From the IMG/VR virus record IMGVR_UViG_3300044489_000068, positions 1-38,477 of that record: a stretch of 38,477 bases of DNA; one strand, 5' to 3'. Source of the DNA: a virus. The position numbers and the translations under genes are program-made. The number at the start of each line of letters is the position of its first letter. Position 1 is the first letter of the stretch. Of the stretch, positions 29,884 through 38,477 are shown piece by piece. Below the pieces are notes generated by a model. It did not search any database and had not been told where the DNA came from. It saw only the letters and a list, made by a program, of their open reading frames with translations.

Positions 29884-30357
29884 ATGGGATTTGATGCAAA
29901 GCGGTTTCAGAAAGCAAAGTTCGTGCATCGCATGGAAGCGGTTCCGGTCCCAGACCTGAAGGAATGGTTTGGGGCTAATGACAAAGCGGAATGGACGGTG
30001 CGCGGGCTTGAGGGTTCAGAGCTTGGATATGTCAACGAGACGGCGCAGCGGAACAAGAACATCGCCGCCATCCTGGAGGGGATCATCTCTTCGGATGATC
30101 ATGCCAAGATCCAGGGCATTAAGGATATGCTTGGCATGGCCGGTAATACCCCCGAAGACATTGCGCGCCGTCTAGAGATGTTGGTGATAGGTTCGGTTGA
30201 CCCGAAGTGCGAAATTGACCTTGCCATCAAGCTGTGCAAGGTCTACCCGATAGAGTTCTTTCAAATCACGAACAAGATCACGCAACTTACCGGGCAAGGT
30301 CATGTTGTGGGAAAACCGAAAGGCTCTGGCGAGACCCCGCCGTCAGGGCCTCAATGA
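29884..30357 (+). CDS. tail assembly chaperone (gpG-like)
   Basis: The 157-residue helical protein (DAKRFQKAKFVHRMEAVPVP, NIAAILEGIISSDDHAKIQG, EDIARRLEMLVIGSVDPKCE) sits just before the tape measure gene, the place of gpG. It coats the tape measure during tail assembly. A lambda-like slippery heptamer G-GGA-AAA lies 42 bases before its stop in the correct phase, allowing a -1 shift into the T frame. The stop overlaps an ATG of that frame (30354). Confidence 0.82.
   Translation: MGFDAKRFQKAKFVHRMEAVPVPDLKEWFGANDKAEWTVRGLEGSELGYVNETAQRNKNIAAILEGIISSDDHAKIQGIKDMLGMAGNTPEDIARRLEMLVIGSVDPKCEIDLAIKLCKVYPIEFFQITNKITQLTGQGHVVGKPKGSGETPPSGPQ
30309..30315 (+). other. -1 programmed frameshift site GGGAAAA
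   Basis: The heptamer is in phase as GTG-GGA-AAA in the G frame, i.e. X-XXY-YYZ. After a -1 slip (GGG-AAA) the ribosome reads ACC GAA AGG onward and meets no stop until 30482. In lambda the equivalent heptamer is GGGAAAG. Position, phase and an open downstream frame all agree. Confidence 0.8.
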
Positions 30358-30482
30358 ATATCTGCCATATCAACCGGGCCTTCTTGTTCGAGGCACGCCC
30401 GGACCTCCTCCCGGAGGGGTTCTTGACTGAAACAGAATTGGGGCTCTGGAGTAGGTTCTACGAGGAATTGGACCACAAATAA
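30315..30482 (+). CDS. T-frame extension of the tail chaperone (gpGT)
   Basis: Read after a -1 shift, this adds 55 residues to the first 144 of G, giving a 199-residue fusion. It runs TERLWRDPAVRAS, then NICHINRAFLFEARPDLLPE and GFLTETELGLWSRFYEELDH. In lambda the T part binds the tail tube protein. An ATG at 30354 in this frame overlaps the G stop, so a short 42-residue product could also be made. It ends 11 bases before the tape measure start. Confidence 0.72.
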   Translation, partial: TERLWRDPAVRASMNICHINRAFLFEARPDLLPEGFLTETELGLWSRFYEELDHK

Positions 30483-30493
30483 GGACTCTTCCA

Positions 30494-33163
30494 TTGGCAT
30501 CGATAGAAAAAACCATAGCTATCATTTTCGAGGGTGTCGATAAGGTTGGCGCAGGCGTAACCAGTGCGACCAATCAGTTTAACAAGCTCGATGCCGCTGT
30601 AACTGCCGTCGCCGATCCCCTTGCTAGGGTCGCTGATGGAGTTTTGAAGGTTGACGCGGCACTTGCAGCGATGGCAGCCGGTGCGCTTGCTCTTGCTGTG
30701 GATCAGGCCAGCAAATTCGAAACATCCTTCAACGAGATCGTTACGGTATCCGGGGCAACCGGGACGGCCATAGAAAAATTCAAGGGCGATATCGTCGCCT
30801 ATTCTCAAGACTCATCCAAAAGCATCCAGGACATCACAGATTCCGTCTATCGTGCAATCTCGGCAGGGGTGGATTACAGCAAGTCCCTGGATCTCCTGAA
30901 GGTCGCAGAGAAACTTTCCGTCGCAGGCCGCGCAGAACTCAAAGATACGACCTTGGCTTTGGTCGGAACGCTTAACGCATATGGCGCAAGTACGGATCAG
31001 GCGGCCAAGTATTCAGACATCCTTTTTACTGCGGTTAAATCGGGGCAGACGACCCTTCCCGAACTGGTGCAGAGTTTATCCCAGGTGACGGGTATCGCAG
31101 CGGGCAGTAAGGTGCCATTCGAAACCTTGGCGGCGGCGATCTCGGCACTTACGGCTTCCGGTCTCCCAACCTCTCAGGCCATTACCGGCATCAAACAGGC
31201 CATCGAGAACATAATCAAACCCACGTCGGAAGCTGAGAAGGCGGCGGCGGCACTCGGGATTCAATTCAATGCGTCGGCATTGCAAACCAAGGGTTTCGAC
31301 GGGGTCCTGAAGGATGTTTACCGGGCGACCGGCGGCAATATCGACAAGATGGGTGAACTGTTCGGCTCGGTCGAGGGGTTGAATGCCGTGATGGTGCTTG
31401 CCGCGGATCGTAACGGCAAATTCAAAGACACATTGCTTGCCATGAAGGATGCTACAGGGGCCACTGCTGCGGCTTATGATATCATGGCTGCAAATTTCGA
31501 GCTATCAACTCAGCGATTAAAGAACAACGTCAGCGTGGTATTGATGGAGATCGGAGAAAAGATCCTTCCGGCTGTTGGGGCTGATGTCAATGCACTCTCC
31601 GATGTGTTCAAAAGTACGAAGTTCGCGCTTGATGCCGGTGCGTTTGACGACGTGTTCACCCTCCTGAATTCAGCAATGGCGAAGCTGGAGGCAGCATTTA
31701 AGGACATTGCCGTCAACCTTCCCGGCGCCTTGGAATTGGTCAACTTTGATGATTTATTGAAGTCCCTCAAGGAGCTTGGCGGGAGCATCAGCGAGATATT
31801 CAAGGGAGTGGATGTTTCCACGCCCGAGGGACTCGCCAAGGCGATTCAATTCGTTGTCGATTCCATAACGAGCCTGATCCATATCACTGACGGCATGGTT
31901 GAAGCCTTCAGGCCGATGATCGAAACCATTGTTAATGCAGTGGAAAGCTACAACAGCCTTGACGTTGAAGCGCAGAAGGCGGGCGGCAATGTGCTGGGGG
32001 CGGCCAAGATGGTTGTCGAGGCAGGTGTTGCCATCGCTGCGGCTGTTGTGGGTATTGCATCAGCGGGAGCTGACCTCAAGGGCGTTTTTGAGGTTGTCAT
32101 TGGATCGATCCAAGTACTATGGCACGGCGCGAAGATGACTGCTGAAACCATAGTGCTAGGTGTTACCGAGATGGTGCGCCAATTGGTGACGGTACTTGAC
32201 ACCTTCACTCTTGGGGCCTTCGGAAGTGAACTGCAAGATCTCCAGGGCAAGCTCGCCACATTTGAGGGGAAGATAAAGACTTCGCTCATCAGCGACGCGG
32301 CGAAGGTCAATCAAGACCTTGGACTTATTGGTTCGGGATTCTTGGACATAGCATCTTCAGCGGCGGAAGCGGCTACGAAGGTTACCGATACTGAGAAGGC
32401 CATTGACGCCTTGCCGGAAAAGAAAGAAACCAAGGTTGAGCTTTCGTATGAACAGTGGATGGATTCCATAAAGAAAGTAACTACCGGCCTTGATTCCATA
32501 CAAAACAGAAGCGTTACCGTTTCTGCTCAACCAGATGAAGTGTCATTCAGGGATGCCAGGAGAAAGCTCGACGATTACATTAAGACCGAACAGGATATAA
32601 TCGTCATAACTCAGCCCGATGTGGGCAGGCTCGCAGAAACCAAGAAACTTATCGAAGAAAACATCCCGGCTGAAAAGCGGTTACAGATCCAGGCCGAACT
32701 AGATAAAGAGCGCATCAAGGCGGCCACCGATCAGGTGAAAGCCTATTTCGATTTTAAAGCAAAAGTGGACGTGGCGCAGATCGAAGCGGCAGCCAAGACA
32801 ACCCAGGCAGCATTCGAATCGATCAATGTGACCATCAGCACCAGTGGTAAGCTGCTCGACTCCCTTTTCGGCATGTGGATGAAGGCCGATGTGTTCGAGC
32901 AGGGGCAAATAGGCCAATGGATTAAACAGCAATATGAGTTGCAATTGAGAGGAGTCGACCAGCAGGAAAAGCTGGTCAATGCTCAAATCAAGTATCTTGA
33001 ATCCAAAGCCAGCGCAATCCAGGCGGGTCAAGCCATGATCGAGATTAAGGGCGACGGGCTTGCCCCGGAATTGGAAGCGTTCATGTTCAAGGTGCTTGAA
33101 TTGGTGCAAGTGCGAGTAACTGAAGAGCACGCGGAATTCCTTCTGGGGATAGGGGTTGCCTGA
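30494..33163 (+). CDS. tape measure protein
   Basis: At 889 residues it is the longest gene, as expected for the protein that sets tail length. An N-terminal TP901-type core (about 60-320: ASKFETSFNEIVTVSGATGT, SISAGVD-like repeats, LTASGLPTSQAITGIKQAIE) is followed by helical repeats, a hydrophobic segment (about 500-535: VEAGVAIAAAVVGIASAGAD) and a charged coiled coil (640-770). It starts with TTG after AAGGA. The lambda-type rule of about 1.5 angstrom per residue would give a tail near 130 nm, as a rough inference. Confidence 0.92.
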   Translation: MASIEKTIAIIFEGVDKVGAGVTSATNQFNKLDAAVTAVADPLARVADGVLKVDAALAAMAAGALALAVDQASKFETSFNEIVTVSGATGTAIEKFKGDIVAYSQDSSKSIQDITDSVYRAISAGVDYSKSLDLLKVAEKLSVAGRAELKDTTLALVGTLNAYGASTDQAAKYSDILFTAVKSGQTTLPELVQSLSQVTGIAAGSKVPFETLAAAISALTASGLPTSQAITGIKQAIENIIKPTSEAEKAAAALGIQFNASALQTKGFDGVLKDVYRATGGNIDKMGELFGSVEGLNAVMVLAADRNGKFKDTLLAMKDATGATAAAYDIMAANFELSTQRLKNNVSVVLMEIGEKILPAVGADVNALSDVFKSTKFALDAGAFDDVFTLLNSAMAKLEAAFKDIAVNLPGALELVNFDDLLKSLKELGGSISEIFKGVDVSTPEGLAKAIQFVVDSITSLIHITDGMVEAFRPMIETIVNAVESYNSLDVEAQKAGGNVLGAAKMVVEAGVAIAAAVVGIASAGADLKGVFEVVIGSIQVLWHGAKMTAETIVLGVTEMVRQLVTVLDTFTLGAFGSELQDLQGKLATFEGKIKTSLISDAAKVNQDLGLIGSGFLDIASSAAEAATKVTDTEKAIDALPEKKETKVELSYEQWMDSIKKVTTGLDSIQNRSVTVSAQPDEVSFRDARRKLDDYIKTEQDIIVITQPDVGRLAETKKLIEENIPAEKRLQIQAELDKERIKAATDQVKAYFDFKAKVDVAQIEAAAKTTQAAFESINVTISTSGKLLDSLFGMWMKADVFEQGQIGQWIKQQYELQLRGVDQQEKLVNAQIKYLESKASAIQAGQAMIEIKGDGLAPELEAFMFKVLELVQVRVTEEHAEFLLGIGVA

Positions 33164-33519
33164 TGAAGCGAGTGTTTATTTCCACGCCCACTTTCAACAT
33201 CAACGGTGCTGTGTGCCTGAAATTGGCAGATGCGAGCGAACTCAAAACCAACGCTCGGCGCATATCAAGAACTGCAACACTCGACGGAGGAGCCTTGATC
33301 GTGGACGGCGGATTCTCCGATGCTGACCGAACATTCGCTGTTAATTATCAGGATCTTTCAGAGGCTGACGAATTGGCTTTGTGGGAGATCTTCAAGGATT
33401 ATCCTCTGGTGACCATGAGCACTGATGAAGGGTGCTTCAGCGTAGCAATCGAAACAATGCGCGCCAAGAATGGATCAGGAAGCCTGAACATATTTTTCAA
33501 GGAAAGGATGTCACAATGA
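33163..33519 (+). CDS. distal tail-region protein, unknown
   Basis: The 118-residue protein is beta-rich at the start (FISTPTFNINGAVCLKLADA) with a middle RTATLDGGALIVDGGFSDADRTF (quoted in parts) and an acidic helix (LSEADELALWEIFKDYP). It follows the tape measure in a one-base overlap, the place of the lambda M/L tail tip genes. Size and pattern fit a small tip adaptor. No definite family is recognised. Its stop overlaps the next ATG (ATGA). Confidence 0.6.
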   Translation: MKRVFISTPTFNINGAVCLKLADASELKTNARRISRTATLDGGALIVDGGFSDADRTFAVNYQDLSEADELALWEIFKDYPLVTMSTDEGCFSVAIETMRAKNGSGSLNIFFKERMSQ

Positions 33520-34085
33520 GCAAGGGACTAATGAGATCAAGGTGCGAATGCGCGTGCGAACGCAACGCCACGGCGGAACGACCCAGATTCTTAGTTGAGA
33601 GCATCTGGGATGTTGAGCATTGGCGCGGCGATAAGATGCTCAAAAAGACACAGGACAAGAACCTGTGCACTTACGAGGGTCTTGATGCGCTGCTCAATAT
33701 CATGTTTCACGCATCAACCCAGATCACAACCTGGTATATCGCCATCTTTGAAGACAACTATACCCCGGTTAATGGTGACACCTACGCCACGCCTGGATAC
33801 AACGAAAGCACGGCCTATGATGAGGCGACTCGACCTGCATTTGTGGAGGCTGCTGCATCAAGCAGAAGCATTACCAATAGCGCAAACAAAGCTAGTTTCA
33901 CCATAAGTGCCACCAAGACAATTTACGGTGCTGCGCTTGTAGGTGGTGGCACGGGGGCCAGCACCAAGGACGATACAGCGGGAGGCGGCACGCTCTATTG
34001 CTCCAGCAAGTTCTCATCCAGCAAGGCCGTTGAGGATGACGATGTCTTGAAAATCACTGTGACATTGACCGCTGCTGATGCGTAA
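33516..34085 (+). CDS. tail-associated structural protein, unknown
   Basis: The 189-residue protein has a Cys-rich N-terminus (RSRCECACERN), then TYEGLDALLNIMFHASTQIT and WYIAIFEDNYTPVNGDTYAT. This phrase (GLDxLLxxMF...WYIxxFEDNYxP) is familiar from small phage tail or head-surface proteins. The second half is a Ser/Thr/Ala-rich beta region. The ATG at 33516 follows AAAGGA and overlaps the previous stop. Earlier in-frame codons back to 33432 lie inside the previous gene. Confidence 0.6.
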   Translation: MSKGLMRSRCECACERNATAERPRFLVESIWDVEHWRGDKMLKKTQDKNLCTYEGLDALLNIMFHASTQITTWYIAIFEDNYTPVNGDTYATPGYNESTAYDEATRPAFVEAAASSRSITNSANKASFTISATKTIYGAALVGGGTGASTKDDTAGGGTLYCSSKFSSSKAVEDDDVLKITVTLTAADA

Positions 34086-34097
34086 TGGTGGACATAG

Positions 34098-35600
34098 ATG
34101 GCTGGGATAGACACATATTCAAAATTGGTGCTCCATTGCGATGGCGTTGATACGACCTTCACAGATAGCTCGTTGGCACCTAAAACGATTAATTCTTATG
34201 GGGGAGCGACGCAAAGCGCTACCGAGAAGAAATTTGGAGCAAAAAGTGCCTATTTCGATGGAAGCAATGACCGTCTTTATTGGGATTATGATTCCGATTT
34301 CAACCTTTCCTCGGGTGATTTCACGATTGATCTGTGGTTCAACGCGAGTGGATTTGGGTCTACTCAATACCTATTCGCCAAGGATTATTACGGGTCTTAT
34401 CACGATTACAGCATCAGCATCCTGAGTTCTACTCAAATCAGACTATGGACAAACTACGGATCGAGCACATTGACAGCGACTGTGCCCACCATGTCCACAG
34501 GGACTTGGTATCATGTTGCTGTGGTGAAAAATGGCTCCAGGATAGACATTTATCTGGATGGTACCTCCTATGCCAATTCGTCATCGATGACGATGACGAA
34601 CAATCCAGCTAATCATCTGTGTATCGGATGTTCTAGCCATGACAACAACGCCAACGGTTTCTTTGCCGGGTACATAGACGAAGTAAGATTCTCAAAGGGT
34701 ATAGCCAGATGGACAAGCAACTTCACTCCTCCTTCCGAGGCGTATTCAGCGGTGGAAGTAGAGGGTGAAATCACTTCATCTTGTGCGATTGGAGACTCGA
34801 TTGATGTTGTAAATCTTGGCGAATCACTCCTTGAAGCATTCGTCATCAATGATAGCTTATGGGTCTCCTTGCCAAAAGAATCGGTCTCCGCTGGTTCCGG
34901 TTTGGGGGATTCCATAAGCGGCGGCATCGAATATCAAGATTCCATAGGGGATGATTCCGCGTTAGGGGATTCCGTTGATGCAGGCTTTGAGTTCGAGCTT
35001 GATAATGATTCGGGAGTCGCAATAGGGGATTCTGTTGATGCATTCAATTGGGGTCGGTGGCACAGGGAGAATGCAAGTCAACTCACCAGATTGTTCTATT
35101 TCACGCTCACCGGCGATCCAGATGGCGAATCTGATGCAATAATCCCGATATCATCCTTCAGTTTTCGACGGCGCAACGATGAACCATCTTATCTGTCGGT
35201 GGTCGTGCCGGGTTTTGATTACGCGGGGGTTATCAATGACCGCCTGAACGGGGAAATGGTCTTGGAGATTGTCTACGAGATCCTTGGCAGTGAGGCGTTG
35301 AGGGAGGAGGTAATCAGGGTTGATTTTGAGGAGATCCGCACTGACGAAGGAACAAGAAGCAAGTCGATCACTCTCGCGGGGCACAGGACGGAAGCGTGGG
35401 CCGGCCAAATCTGCGAGCCCAAAGGGGTCAGTTACAAAAGCCTGTCAGCATCCGGAAAGTGGACTGTGAGAAGCGACTTGGAGCCATATGTGCGGCCCGG
35501 AGACACAATCAGAATTGATGGAGTGGATCTATTCGAGGCTGGCATGGTATCGGCCTATGCGTCACCCGGACGTGGAGCGATGGAGATCACTGAGGCTTAA
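34098..35600 (+). CDS. tail protein with LamG-like sugar-binding domain
   Basis: Residues 1-215 are a concanavalin/LamG-type domain: KFGAKSAYFDGSNDRLYWDY, GDFTIDLWFNASG, TGTWYHVAVVKNG, DIYLDGTSYANS, FAGYIDEVRFSKGIARW. A linker (225-315) repeats short GDS units (AIGDSID, GLGDSIS, ALGDSVD, AIGDSVD). The C-terminal 185 residues (FYFTLTGDPDG..., YVRPGDTIRIDGVDLF) look like a baseplate/tip beta-sandwich. It is likely a tail-tip adhesin that binds host glycans, with the LamG part as a replaceable head. Confidence 0.8.
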   Translation: MAGIDTYSKLVLHCDGVDTTFTDSSLAPKTINSYGGATQSATEKKFGAKSAYFDGSNDRLYWDYDSDFNLSSGDFTIDLWFNASGFGSTQYLFAKDYYGSYHDYSISILSSTQIRLWTNYGSSTLTATVPTMSTGTWYHVAVVKNGSRIDIYLDGTSYANSSSMTMTNNPANHLCIGCSSHDNNANGFFAGYIDEVRFSKGIARWTSNFTPPSEAYSAVEVEGEITSSCAIGDSIDVVNLGESLLEAFVINDSLWVSLPKESVSAGSGLGDSISGGIEYQDSIGDDSALGDSVDAGFEFELDNDSGVAIGDSVDAFNWGRWHRENASQLTRLFYFTLTGDPDGESDAIIPISSFSFRRRNDEPSYLSVVVPGFDYAGVINDRLNGEMVLEIVYEILGSEALREEVIRVDFEEIRTDEGTRSKSITLAGHRTEAWAGQICEPKGVSYKSLSASGKWTVRSDLEPYVRPGDTIRIDGVDLFEAGMVSAYASPGRGAMEITEA

Positions 35601-35603
35601 GGG

Positions 35604-37799
35604 ATGGGCAAGGGAACGATTATAGCCAATTTGGGGAACGGTCAATACTCGATCACGCTCAATCGGGACATCAGGAGAATAACGACCAGATTGACCAGGG
35701 TGAATGCGCGGATCTCGGCCCTGGAAACGATCATTGTTGACCTCACCGCCTCTATGTATGCAGCTGAAGCCGATTATAACGCTGCCCTTGCAGAAATGAA
35801 CCAGATCATTGCTGACATGAAGGATCATCCGGAGCAATTGAAAGAGTTACAAGCTCAATTGATCGTCAAAACCAAGGAAACATTGGAAAAGCAAAGAGTA
35901 TGGCAGGGGTGGATTGCCGCATTGAATGCTGCGACGATAGAGAAGGCATCTCTTGCCAAAGAGAAGACAGCATTGGAGGACCCAGGACTTGCTGATCCAA
36001 CTGTAACAGCTTGGTGTTCTGACAGGTCGCTCACGCTATCGGGCGAGGTGGGCACCATCGAAGTCCCAGGTGAACGTGGAAGCGTGAATATCAAGCCGGG
36101 GTATCAGGGAGGCCAGGTTTATGCGGCCAATACAGACGGGAAACTTCAGCCAACAAAAGCTGGCACGCCATCCTCGGTATTTTACAATTGGGCGATGTTT
36201 CCTGGATGGCAGAAATGGAAACCAACCTACCGCTATGGGACTATTGTCGCCAAGGATGGCAATTCCTGTACTGTATTACTTGATACAGCCGTGAGCTCGG
36301 CTCAAGACCTGGCGATCAATGCATCATCAACCCTTACCAGTGTGCCGATCGAATATATGAGTTGCAATGGAGCGGCCTTCAACGTTGGTGATGCTGTGAT
36401 TGTTAAGTTTGCGAGTCAAGATTTGGCGCAACCGAAAGTTATTGGATTCAAGAGTAATCCAAAGGAATGCCCCGGCGGAGTCTTTTGTGCCATGTTTGAA
36501 AAACCATGGCAAACGGGATGGTTGGCGAGCCCTTACCCTATAACTGCTGGCGATATGTTCATGAGGTTCTATTTCAAGTTTGGCGAGGATGGGAAACCGT
36601 TCTGGATCACTGAGGCTCAAGCCGAATCTGAAGCATATCTAACGGATAGCTGGTCAAGCCTTTTGTATCGTGATTGGATCACGGGACCGAGCAATGTTTC
36701 GCCTGCGGCTGAGGATAATCCATGCCAGTATTATGACGTTGCCGGACGTGGCAGAGATCGGACGCAACCTTGGTTTGAGTATACCATTCCATTGAGTGTT
36801 ACGGTCAAACTGGTGATAGCTTCCTGCTGGGCGGGATTGGCGGCATGGACGAAGGAGGGGTCCTCTTGCGTAGTGCCCAAAGGCGGGTACTGCTACAAGT
36901 ATTCGCCAATGATCGAGAACGTGGAATCCGTTGGACGTTGGAACGTCAGTGGAACGGTCGATAAATACTGGCGCGGATACTTCGTGAGTTCTGAGCCATT
37001 CTCATACTGGTCCGACAATGACGACAAATTAGATTCTTCTTCGCTTCGGTCAAAAATGCGATATGGGCTTCCTGGAGGCTGGGACGGTTCGAGCGATCCT
37101 CCATCGGCTGAGTTTGGGCAATTTTGCACCTGGGCGCTCGATCCTCAAAATCCGTATTGTACGCCGATCACCGGCACGTTCAACGAGGTAACCGCTGAAT
37201 ATTATCCACCTGGATCGGGCGGGCAGTACAACTGTTATCAGGAGGTCGTTGACAATCAGGTCTATGGAAAAAACTCATCGGGCGATAGCGATGTTTACCG
37301 CAATGAGACAACTTGGCCTTATTACAATTACCTTCTGAACATCCTCTGCATGACCGAGTTGCATTCCGAACCCAATGAGGTTGGGTTATTCCTGAGAGTC
37401 GAGCGTACTGCTGGGGGATCGTTCAACGTCTACATCAAGCAGTTTGAAGAGTATTGGATTGACGGCGAAGGAGTTTACCAAGGGGCAGATCATCTGGTCA
37501 GGATCGTTGTCGATTCCTCTGGGAATATCACAAGCATGGGATATTGGTCGGGATCGTGGCCGGAAGGGGTGACTGTGCTATATGATGTATCGGGAGGGAT
37601 CTACGCGCTCGATCTGCAAACGACCGATTTGACTTCGGTGCAGATGAGCGCACTGGTAGAGCCGGGATCTGGGTATCCTTACGATATATCGACGTTCGCT
37701 GGGAGTAAGTTCGATGAGGTATATGGAAGTGGATGGGTCGAAGATCCGCTGACATATATGGCATTGTTCGATGGGGTTTGTAGGTTGCTTTCAAAATAG
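35604..37799 (+). CDS. large tail tip protein
   Basis: The 731-residue protein starts with a beta hairpin (GTIIANLGNGQYSITLNRDI), then a coiled coil (about 25-130). OB-like beta modules follow (YGTIVAKDGNSCTVLLDTAV, AFNVGDAVIVKFASQDLAQP). The last 430 residues are rich in Trp, Tyr, Cys and Gly. It follows the LamG gene by three bases and is probably the central tip or baseplate-hub-like protein. The aromatic C-terminal half may contact the cell surface. No enzyme motif is visible. Confidence 0.65.
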   Translation: MGKGTIIANLGNGQYSITLNRDIRRITTRLTRVNARISALETIIVDLTASMYAAEADYNAALAEMNQIIADMKDHPEQLKELQAQLIVKTKETLEKQRVWQGWIAALNAATIEKASLAKEKTALEDPGLADPTVTAWCSDRSLTLSGEVGTIEVPGERGSVNIKPGYQGGQVYAANTDGKLQPTKAGTPSSVFYNWAMFPGWQKWKPTYRYGTIVAKDGNSCTVLLDTAVSSAQDLAINASSTLTSVPIEYMSCNGAAFNVGDAVIVKFASQDLAQPKVIGFKSNPKECPGGVFCAMFEKPWQTGWLASPYPITAGDMFMRFYFKFGEDGKPFWITEAQAESEAYLTDSWSSLLYRDWITGPSNVSPAAEDNPCQYYDVAGRGRDRTQPWFEYTIPLSVTVKLVIASCWAGLAAWTKEGSSCVVPKGGYCYKYSPMIENVESVGRWNVSGTVDKYWRGYFVSSEPFSYWSDNDDKLDSSSLRSKMRYGLPGGWDGSSDPPSAEFGQFCTWALDPQNPYCTPITGTFNEVTAEYYPPGSGGQYNCYQEVVDNQVYGKNSSGDSDVYRNETTWPYYNYLLNILCMTELHSEPNEVGLFLRVERTAGGSFNVYIKQFEEYWIDGEGVYQGADHLVRIVVDSSGNITSMGYWSGSWPEGVTVLYDVSGGIYALDLQTTDLTSVQMSALVEPGSGYPYDISTFAGSKFDEVYGSGWVEDPLTYMALFDGVCRLLSK

Positions 37800-37813
37800 A
37801 AAGGATAACCAAC

Positions 37814-38104
37814 ATGGGAAGCACAGATGTTGTTCAAAGGGTCCATGTGATCACTTCAGCTCAAACAATTGCGGCAAGCTATGCCAGGGTGATGGTCCAT
37901 CAATTCGTGTGGCATCCTTCGGCGGCCAACGATGATTTGCTCATAACAGATACCGATGGCAACATACTTTACAAGGTGAGGGCGCAGGGTGCAGCCCCAA
38001 ACGGGGAAGCTGCGTATGTGTGTTGGCAGAGCATCAATGCAATCTGTCGGGGGTTGATTGTGGCGACCATCGACGGCGGGACTCTCTATGTTTTTACCGG
38101 ATAA
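37814..38104 (+). CDS. small beta-rich tail-region protein
   Basis: The 96-residue protein reads as alternating strands (VVQRVHVITSAQTIAASYAR, DDLLITDTDGNILYKVRAQG, GLIVATIDGGTLYVFTG). Small proteins of this pattern occur between the tip and fibre genes of many siphoviruses and may be adaptor or capping pieces. AAAGGA precedes the ATG. The function is not known. Confidence 0.6.
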   Translation: MGSTDVVQRVHVITSAQTIAASYARVMVHQFVWHPSAANDDLLITDTDGNILYKVRAQGAAPNGEAAYVCWQSINAICRGLIVATIDGGTLYVFTG

Positions 38105-38122
38105 CGACAGGAGTAAGCGAAA

Positions 38123-38477
38123 ATGAAACGGATTCTGATTGGCATTGTGCTTCTCATGGCCTGTTCCGGCATTGCCTTGGGTCAGATGTCGAGGGGGCCC
38201 ATTGGACCTATAATTCCCAACATGAGCGGGCAAAGCGGCAAATATCTCACCAACAATGGAGTTGAAGCGAATTGGGCATCTGTAACCGAGATGGTGGCTC
38301 CTGGGAGTGACACGCAAGTCCCGTTCAATGATGGGGGTTTTTGGGGTTCTGATGGCAACTTCACCTGGACCAAGGCCACGGATACGCTGGGGACTGGTGC
38401 GAGTGGGAAGGTCAAGACAACAAAGATAATCGCTCCCGCCGACTCCACCAGTGCGATCCAGGTACAGAATGCCGCAG
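38123..38477 (+). CDS. tail fibre-like protein with signal peptide (cut by window edge)
   Basis: The 118 visible codons begin with a typical Sec signal (MKRILIGIVLLMACSGIALG, then Q). A collagen-like/flexible stretch follows (RGPIGPIIPNMSG), then the phage fibre phrase SGKYLTNNGVEANWASV and a beta-helix-like region (TDTLGTGASGKVKTTKIIAP). AGGAG precedes the ATG. The frame stays open to the last base, so the gene continues past the window. A signal peptide on a virion fibre is unusual, because tails assemble in the cytoplasm. Confidence 0.8.
   Translation, partial: MKRILIGIVLLMACSGIALGQMSRGPIGPIIPNMSGQSGKYLTNNGVEANWASVTEMVAPGSDTQVPFNDGGFWGSDGNFTWTKATDTLGTGASGKVKTTKIIAPADSTSAIQVQNAA

Overview
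The window is most of the genome of a lambda-like temperate siphovirus. It is probably a circular or circularly permuted sequence rather than a host-flanked prophage. A fragment identical to the 3' end of a bacterial tmRNA gene lies at 553-582, next to a tyrosine integrase. No tmRNA body and no host genes are present, and the gene to its left (27-317) is phage-like, so this reads as attP for integration into ssrA. Lipoprotein genes suggest a Gram-negative host. The tmRNA acceptor end would fit several proteobacterial groups, including Desulfobacterota, but the host cannot be fixed from this sequence.

Layout. (1) 27-582: end of the late region, then attP. (2) 599-7667, minus strand: HNH endonuclease, integrase, Cas4/AddB-like iron-sulfur exonuclease, Bet-type annealing protein, zinc ribbon, and a SNF2 helicase plus DNA methyltransferase split over two overlapping frames. 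(3) 7696-8480: immunity region, with two divergent DNA-binding genes and repeated TTGCA-N4-TGCAA operators at two sites, in the manner of lambda oL/oR. (4) 8481-8800: tRNA with anticodon CAT among strong hairpins. (5) 8801-16361, plus strand: early and accessory genes, including HNH enzymes, a ribbon-helix-helix protein, a PAPS-reductase-like enzyme, two tiny membrane proteins, a C5-cytosine methyltransferase, a VRR-NUC nuclease, a replication initiator with a candidate internal origin, zinc ribbons and a lysozyme-like protein. (6) 16379-17335: an island of three minus-strand genes with its own promoter and dyad. (7) 17442-38477, plus strand: late genes in lambda order. These are TerS, TerL, a GIY-YIG insertion, gpW, portal, protease/scaffold, decoration protein, capsid, head-tail joining, a small membrane/lysis-like cluster, minor tail Z, tail terminator, tail tube, G/GT chaperones with a -1 slippery site, tape measure and tip/fibre genes. 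The last fibre gene runs off the window.

How it works together. The operators would shut off the leftward recombination/methylation operon and the rightward early operon together. The Bet/exonuclease pair gives recombination. The initiator and VRR-NUC serve replication. Two methyltransferases and the PAPS-reductase-like enzyme suggest DNA modification against host defence. Late genes build a cos-type head and a long non-contractile tail. Most genes overlap or nearly touch, with many ATGA junctions, so translational coupling is widespread.

Noteworthy points are the paired operator arrays, the split helicase-methyltransferase, a long second open frame with methyltransferase-like motifs inside the C5 methyltransferase gene, the G/T frameshift site, inverted repeats inside the initiator gene, the structured tRNA region, and a fibre gene that begins with a signal peptide.
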